The notes under the pieces are model-generated. The model searched no databases and was not told the origin of the DNA. It was given only the letters and a program-made list of their open reading frames with translations. Positions 24,241 to 28,530 of a stretch of DNA of 28,530 nucleotides are shown here, one piece after another (the stretch's first letter is position 1; every line of letters starts with the position of its first letter). This stretch comes from UBA5336 sp038522375 (GTDB lineage Bacteria > Pseudomonadota > Alphaproteobacteria > Caulobacterales > Hyphomonadaceae). The DNA lies in contig JBCBKE010000040.1 in NCBI GenBank assembly GCA_038522375.1, positions 1 to 28,530 of the forward strand, given 5' to 3'. The position numbers and the translations under genes are program-made.

Positions 24241-25242
24241 ATGAGCAAAGGCCTTGTGACCTTGATCGGCGGCTCCGGCTTCATTGGCCGCTACGCCGCC
24301 CGGGCGTTGGTCGACGCCGGCTACCGGGTACGCGTGGCCTGCCGCCGGCCTCACTTGGCAGGGGATGTGCGCCTCGCCGGAGCCCCCGGCTGGGTCGATC
24401 TTGTGCAGGCCAATATTCGCAACCCGCAGTCGCTGGCTCGGGTCTGTGAGGGCGCCGACGTCATTGTCAACCTGGTTGGCATCCTGTCGGAAGTGGGCAA
24501 GCAATCGTTCTCAGATACCCAAGCCGAGGGTGCCCGCAACGCCGCCGATGCCGCCAAGGATGCCGGCGCAACACGGTTTGTCCAGGTTTCCGCCATCGGC
24601 GCAAGTGCCAAGAGCCGCGCCGCTTATGCCCGTACCAAGGCCGCAGGAGAGGCGGCTGTTCGGGACGTTTTTCCCGATGCTGTCATTCTCCGCCCCTCTA
24701 TCGTTTTCGGGCCTGAAGACGGTTTCTTCAATCGGTTCGCCGAGCTGGCGAAATCGCCCGCCATGTCGGTCCTGCCGTTCCTGCCGGCCATAGGCGGCGG
24801 GAAGACCCGGTTCCAGCCGGTCTATGCCGGCGACGTGGCCGATGCCATCGTGGCTGCAGTGTCGCGCGAGGATGTGCTCGGCAAGACTTATGAATTGGGC
24901 GGGCCAGGCACTTACACGTTCAACGAACTCTACGATTTCATCTTCGAAACGATCGACGTGAAGCGATACAAGGCGCCCCTGCCATTCCTCATCGCTAAAC
25001 CCATGGGGCTGACCTTCGGGGCAATGTTCAGATACATTCCCCCGCTGCGCTGGGTGCTCGGAGAAGCGCCGATCACGGGCGGTCAGGTCGAGATGTTGAA
25101 GACTGACAATGTCGTCGCCAATGGCGCGCTGACACTCGCTGATCTGGGCGTGACCGAGGTCGAGAGCATCGAAGCGATTGTGCCAAGCTACCTTTGGCGG
25201 TTCCGCGACTACGGCCAGTTCCACGAGGAAACCGGCGGCTGA
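24241..25242 (+). CDS. NDUFA9-like NAD(P)-binding protein (complex I accessory subunit family)
   Basis: This is an atypical short-chain dehydrogenase related to the complex I subunit NDUFA9, which in mitochondria binds NADPH and helps assemble the enzyme. In 333 residues it has the Rossmann motif G10-GSGFIG16, the VACRRP segment that selects the nucleotide, and Y129-xxx-K133 in AAYARTKAAGE at the usual dehydrogenase position. The C-terminal FNELYDFIFETIDVKRYKAPLPFLIAKPMGL is typical of the bacterial group. I start at the ATG at 24241, which gives the normal family N-terminus; a GTG at 24178 would add 21 residues. It is divergent from the SbcD-like gene. Confidence 0.9.
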   Translation: MSKGLVTLIGGSGFIGRYAARALVDAGYRVRVACRRPHLAGDVRLAGAPGWVDLVQANIRNPQSLARVCEGADVIVNLVGILSEVGKQSFSDTQAEGARNAADAAKDAGATRFVQVSAIGASAKSRAAYARTKAAGEAAVRDVFPDAVILRPSIVFGPEDGFFNRFAELAKSPAMSVLPFLPAIGGGKTRFQPVYAGDVADAIVAAVSREDVLGKTYELGGPGTYTFNELYDFIFETIDVKRYKAPLPFLIAKPMGLTFGAMFRYIPPLRWVLGEAPITGGQVEMLKTDNVVANGALTLADLGVTEVESIEAIVPSYLWRFRDYGQFHEETGG

Positions 25243-25249
25243 CGCTTTT

Positions 25250-25283
25250 CCCCCTTTGCGGTCTGGCCCCCTCTGCGGTCTGG
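25250..25283. repeat. 17-bp tandem duplication before the acyl-CoA dehydrogenase gene
   Basis: CCCCCTTTGCGGTCTGG (25250-25266) is followed directly by CCCCCTCTGCGGTCTGG (25267-25283), with one mismatch. It lies in the 78-base gap after the NDUFA9-like stop and looks like a recent duplication; a regulatory role is possible but not shown. Confidence 0.8.
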
Positions 25284-25320
25284 GACTACTGTGTCCCGGG
25301 AACCAAAGAGATGGATAGTC

Positions 25321-26520
25321 ATGGATCTTGCCTTCAGCCCGGAAACCGAAATCTTCCGAGACACCGTGAAACGGTTCTTCGAAACGGAGTTCCCAAGGGA
25401 CATTCTGGAGAAATCGCGGGCCGGAGCATCACTGACAACGGCCGAGGTTCGCCGGTCGGAGATGGCACTTGGTGCAAAGGGCTGGCTGGCGACTGCCTGG
25501 CCGGAAGAGCATGGCGGGCCTGGTTGGTCACTGGAGCAGCAATACGTTTTTGACGAGGAGTTGGAGCGTGCCGGAGTTCCGACCGTCACGCCGATGGGTG
25601 TGATCTATGTGGGTCCGGTGATCTACACTTTCGGCTCCGATGCGCAGAAGGCGAAATGGCTGCCGGGTATTCGGGATGGCAGCCAGGGTTGGGCCCAGGG
25701 CTATTCCGAACCGGGTTCGGGATCGGACCTCGCTTCGCTGCAATTCTCCGCCATTCGCGACGGCGATGACTACGTCCTGAACGGTGAGAAGATCTGGACA
25801 TCGGCGGCCCAGCACGCCGACTGGATCTTCCTGCTCACCCGTACGGACAATTCGGGGAAGAAACAGGAGGGGATTACCTTCCTGTGCTGCGAGATGGACC
25901 GCGAAGGCGTGACCTGTCATCCGCTCATTACCCTCGATGGCAAGCACTACCTGAACCGGGTCACCTTTGATGATGTCCGCGTGCCAGCGGACTACCGGAT
26001 CGGCGATGAAGGGAAAGGCTGGACCTATTCGCAGTATCTGCTGGGATTTGAAAGAACCTCCTATGCGCGGATTGCCGGCAAGCGGCAGATGCTGGCCGGG
26101 GTACGGGCGCTGGCAGCCTCGGTCGGGGGTGGCGGCAATGACCGGCTGATTGACGATGCGGCGTTCGCTCAGAAGCTGGGCTCCGCTGAAATCGCCGTCG
26201 ATGGGCTCGAAATGCAGGTCTTCCGGATCCTTTCGGCGCTGAGTTCGGGCGGTTCGCCCGGCAATGAAGCCTCGATCGTCAAGATCCTGGCAACCGAAAC
26301 CCACCAGCAGATCACGGAACTGATGCTTGAAGCGGGCGCCCGCTCGGCCATCACACGGACCGGCGATGCAACGGCGCCCGATTGGGCCACGCATCTACCG
26401 GAGTCGGCCTACGCGCCGCCGGCGGTCGCCACATATTTCGCGGGCCGGGCCCAGTCGATCTATGGCGGCACAAACGAAATCCAGCGGAACATCATCGCGA
26501 AACGCGTGCTTGGACTTTAG
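25321..26520 (+). CDS. Acyl-CoA dehydrogenase family protein
   Basis: This FAD enzyme family oxidises the alpha-beta bond of acyl-CoA thioesters, in fatty-acid, sterol side-chain or amino-acid breakdown. The 399-residue protein has the N-terminal helical domain, the beta domain with GYSEPGSGSDLASLQFSA and LNGEKIWTSAAQHADW (FAD contacts), and the C-terminal helices ending in YGGTNEIQRNIIAKRVLGL. The glutamate used as base in medium-chain enzymes (YEGT) is G here; E244 in LGFERTSYARIAG may take over, as the base sits on this helix in some relatives. Substrate cannot be predicted. The ATG at 25321 fits the family start (MDLAFSPETEIFRDTVKRFFE). It ends seven bases from the convergent regA stop. 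Confidence 0.92.
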   Translation: MDLAFSPETEIFRDTVKRFFETEFPRDILEKSRAGASLTTAEVRRSEMALGAKGWLATAWPEEHGGPGWSLEQQYVFDEELERAGVPTVTPMGVIYVGPVIYTFGSDAQKAKWLPGIRDGSQGWAQGYSEPGSGSDLASLQFSAIRDGDDYVLNGEKIWTSAAQHADWIFLLTRTDNSGKKQEGITFLCCEMDREGVTCHPLITLDGKHYLNRVTFDDVRVPADYRIGDEGKGWTYSQYLLGFERTSYARIAGKRQMLAGVRALAASVGGGGNDRLIDDAAFAQKLGSAEIAVDGLEMQVFRILSALSSGGSPGNEASIVKILATETHQQITELMLEAGARSAITRTGDATAPDWATHLPESAYAPPAVATYFAGRAQSIYGGTNEIQRNIIAKRVLGL

Positions 26521-26527
26521 CCGTGGG

Positions 26528-27106
26528 CTAGCGCGGCGCTCGCTTGGCCAAGATCCGCTGGAGCGTTCGCCGATGCATGTTCAATCGGCGGGCGGTCTCC
26601 GAAACGTTATGGTTGCAAAGCTCATAAACCCGCTGGATATGCTCCCACCTTACACGATCAGCTGACATGGGATTTTCCGGCGGCAGCGGCTTTTCACCCT
26701 GATTGGCCAGCAGTGACTTTACGATGTCTTCCACATCAGCAGGCTTTGAGAGGTAATCAACGGCTCCGGCCTTCACCGCAGCGACGGCCGTGGCGATGGC
26801 ACCATAGCCGGTGAGAATCACCGCTCGCGCATCGTCCCGCGAGGTTTGCAGGACTTCAACCACGTCCAGCCCGGATCCATCCTCAAGGCGAAGATCAAGC
26901 ACGGCATAGGCTGGCGGATTAAGTCGGCAAATGTCTTTTGCTTCGCTCACATTGGAGACGGCAGACACAAGGAACCCGCGCTGGGTCAACGCCCTCGCGA
27001 GCCGCTGGAGGAACGGTCCGTCATCGTCAAGGACCAGGCAAGTGCGGTCTTCAACGCCTTTCAGGCTTTCGTGCATTGTGACCGTTACGGGGCGATCCAT
27101 AGCCAT
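26528..27106 (-). CDS. regA: RegA/PrrA/ActR-type response regulator
   Basis: RegA is the DNA-binding partner of the redox sensor RegB and controls respiration, nitrogen and carbon metabolism genes in many alphaproteobacteria. In 192 residues the receiver domain has the acid pocket LVLDDD, the phosphorylated aspartate D71 in VLDLRLEDGSGL, the T99 switch in ILTGYG and K121 in LSKPAD. The C-terminal Fis-like helix-turn-helix MSADRVRWEHIQRVYELCNHNVSETARRLNMHRRTLQRILAKRAPR is almost a signature of the RegA group. The ATG at 27106 is kept, but the ATG two codons later (27100) has better spacing from AGAGG. It lies 20 bases after regB and is surely co-transcribed. Confidence 0.96.
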   Translation of the reverse strand: MAMDRPVTVTMHESLKGVEDRTCLVLDDDGPFLQRLARALTQRGFLVSAVSNVSEAKDICRLNPPAYAVLDLRLEDGSGLDVVEVLQTSRDDARAVILTGYGAIATAVAAVKAGAVDYLSKPADVEDIVKSLLANQGEKPLPPENPMSADRVRWEHIQRVYELCNHNVSETARRLNMHRRTLQRILAKRAPR

Positions 27107-27126
27107 ATCCTCTTGCTCATACCCTC

Positions 27127-28500
27127 TTATATTGGTGGGTTGCGTGTCGCTTCCAGTTTTTTCCGCGGCCAGAAGGCCTGGACGACAGCGCCATGGTTTG
27201 GCGGGGTTCGATTGCGGGTGGCAAGCCGACCACCCGTCCGTTCAATGAGGGTTTTTGCGATGAAGAACCCAAGCCCCATATCGCCGCCGCCCAGGTGTGC
27301 CTCGTCGCGCTGGCTGACATAGGGTTCGCCCAGTTTCTGAAGCACATCGGCGGCAAATCCTGGCCCGTCATCGGAAATCGTCACAGCGATCTGGTCATCG
27401 GTCCAGGCCGCGATTGCCCGGACTTCAGTGCCTGCAAAACTGACGGCGTTTTCAATGATGGCGCTGAGGGCGTGGAGGATTTCGGGGCTGCGGTGCAAGG
27501 TCGGTTGCTTGCCGCCCGGCTCGTCGCTGTCAGCCAAGCCGATCCGCATGGCAATGCCCAAACCGCGGTGGGGGGCGGCGGCCTCTTCAAGCATCGCACT
27601 GAGCGGCATCTGGGCATGGACAATATCTTCCGCCTCGCGCTTTTCACCCAACTGGCGGAGGATGATACGGCAGCGTTCGGCCTGTTCGGCAATGAGTTGG
27701 GCGTCTTCATAGTTCGGGTCATCGCGGTCTGTATTGCTGGCCATCTCCTTCGCCACCAGGTGGATGGTTGCGAGGGGCGTTCCGAGTTCATGGGCAGTCA
27801 TGGCGGCCATGGCACCGAGCGCGGAAAGTCTCTGTTCACGGGCCATGACCACGGCGGCTGCATCGAGGGCCCGGACCAGGCGCGCCTCGTCCTGGCTCAC
27901 GCGCATCGCCGTGATTGCAAGGAAAGCCAGGCCGACCGCCAGAGCGGTGAGATGGCCCCAGCGGAACAGGTCGGGGATAATGGGTACGGTATCGCCGAAC
28001 CAGGGCAGCGGCATCGACCACACAAGCATGCCGCACCCCAGGGCAAAGCCGAACACGGCGAGGGCTGCTGCCTGCATGGGTTTCAGGATCAAGGCGCCAA
28101 CCATGACAGGCGCGATGAGGAACAGCAGGAACGGGTTGGAGAGCCCGCCCGTGAACGCAATGATGGCCGAAAGCTGGGTCAGGTCGAACGCGATCTGTGC
28201 GATCGCCTCCCAGGGCTTGGCCAGCCGATTGAGCGGTAGGGCGAGGGCGAGGAAAACGTTCAACCAGGCCGATGCGGCAATGGCGGCGAAGCAAAGACCG
28301 ATGGGCACTTCGAAACCGAGCCAGAAATAGACGACAATGACGGCGGCCGCCTGGCCTGCCACAGCCATCCAGCGGAGCGCGATGAAAGTGCGGAGCCGGG
28401 CGCGGCCGAGGGCGGAGCCGGCACTGCCGAGCCCTTCCGGCGCCATGGTGTAGATCGCTTCGTTGACGCCGAGGCGCTGGTGGTCTGCCAAATCATCCAT
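27127..28500 (-). CDS. regB: RegB/PrrB/ActS-type redox sensor histidine kinase
   Basis: RegB senses the redox state of the quinone pool and cellular thiols and phosphorylates RegA. The N-terminal half has six predicted membrane segments starting with LRTFIALRWMAVAGQ. The quinone-site signature GGLSNPF is at about 118-124. The phospho-histidine is H237 in MTAHELGTPLATIHLVAKE, and C277 in AERCRIILRQL matches the redox-active cysteine of Rhodobacter RegB. The ATPase domain shows N-box IIENAVSFA, DDGPGF and GGGDMGLGFFIAKTLIERTGG. I start at the ATG at 28500; a TTG at 28518 and an ATG at 28446 are alternatives, and AAGGGGG lies right before 28500. No senC-type gene is seen before the window ends. 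Confidence 0.95.
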   Translation of the reverse strand: MDDLADHQRLGVNEAIYTMAPEGLGSAGSALGRARLRTFIALRWMAVAGQAAAVIVVYFWLGFEVPIGLCFAAIAASAWLNVFLALALPLNRLAKPWEAIAQIAFDLTQLSAIIAFTGGLSNPFLLFLIAPVMVGALILKPMQAAALAVFGFALGCGMLVWSMPLPWFGDTVPIIPDLFRWGHLTALAVGLAFLAITAMRVSQDEARLVRALDAAAVVMAREQRLSALGAMAAMTAHELGTPLATIHLVAKEMASNTDRDDPNYEDAQLIAEQAERCRIILRQLGEKREAEDIVHAQMPLSAMLEEAAAPHRGLGIAMRIGLADSDEPGGKQPTLHRSPEILHALSAIIENAVSFAGTEVRAIAAWTDDQIAVTISDDGPGFAADVLQKLGEPYVSQRDEAHLGGGDMGLGFFIAKTLIERTGGRLATRNRTPPNHGAVVQAFWPRKKLEATRNPPI

Positions 28501-28530
28501 CCCCCTTATCTGTGGCAAGCCGCCACCCTT

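Noticed and set aside
26561..26584. GTTC...GTTC near the regA end as a LexA site
   Set aside because: Spacing is 10 bases and it lies inside the regA coding region.

Overview
The window is about 28.5 kb of GC-rich chromosome that reads as core genome of an alphaproteobacterium. The support is: the trpF-trpB-trpA-accD-folC order; DnaG and AccD in the alphaproteobacterial form that has lost most zinc ligands; a RegB/RegA redox two-component pair; an Azotobacter FdI-type seven-iron FdxA; a CarD/CdnL regulator; a bacterial NDUFA9-like protein; and sites of the alphaproteobacterial LexA (GTTC-N7-GTTC) and CtrA (TTAA-N7-TTAA) type. Genus or family cannot be fixed from the sequence. I saw no rRNA, tRNA, CRISPR array, IS element, prophage or plasmid gene.

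Layout. 8-625 (-): EnvZ-like sensor N-terminus that loses its reading frame at the window edge. 835-5227 (+): dnaG, rpoD and a small exported protein of lower GC. 5400-7316 (-): an orphan AbrB-type antitoxin-like protein, rpoH and carD, with a good intrinsic terminator between carD and rpoH. 7578-8673 (-): fdxA and a DUF1223 thioredoxin-fold protein, divergent from trxB (8869-9849, +). 9992-12134 (+): a small unknown protein and an unusual fusion of a zinc phospholipase C/S1-P1-like fold with a DUF4332/HhH-type C-terminus. 12172-18398 (-): folC, accD, trpA, trpB, an NTF2/SnoaL-like protein, trpF, an XRE regulator and a DUF2975 membrane protein. 18490-20285 (+): rdgB and hemW, overlapping. 20323-24038 (-): an SbcC/YhaN-like ATPase and an SbcD/YhaO-like nuclease, overlapping. 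24241-26520 (+): NDUFA9-like protein and acyl-CoA dehydrogenase. 26528-28500 (-): regA and regB. No gene-free stretch exceeds 300 bases; the longest is about 260 bases (7317-7577), holding the carD promoter.

The most interesting signal is regulatory. Three perfect GTTC-N7-GTTC boxes, all of the tighter form GTTCT-N5-TGTTC, occur in the window, and all three lie between genes: upstream of dnaG-rpoD, of the SbcD/SbcC-like operon, and of the NTF2-like gene inside the trp cluster. Two overlap plausible -35/-10 elements. This suggests a local set of SOS (LexA) targets: a primase/sigma operon (E. coli also has a LexA site in its rpsU-dnaG-rpoD operon), a break-processing nuclease, and a small protein with no known link to DNA damage. 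A perfect CtrA box lies just upstream of the PLC-fold/HhH fusion gene, hinting at cell-cycle control of an undescribed protein. All regulatory assignments are motif-based inference.
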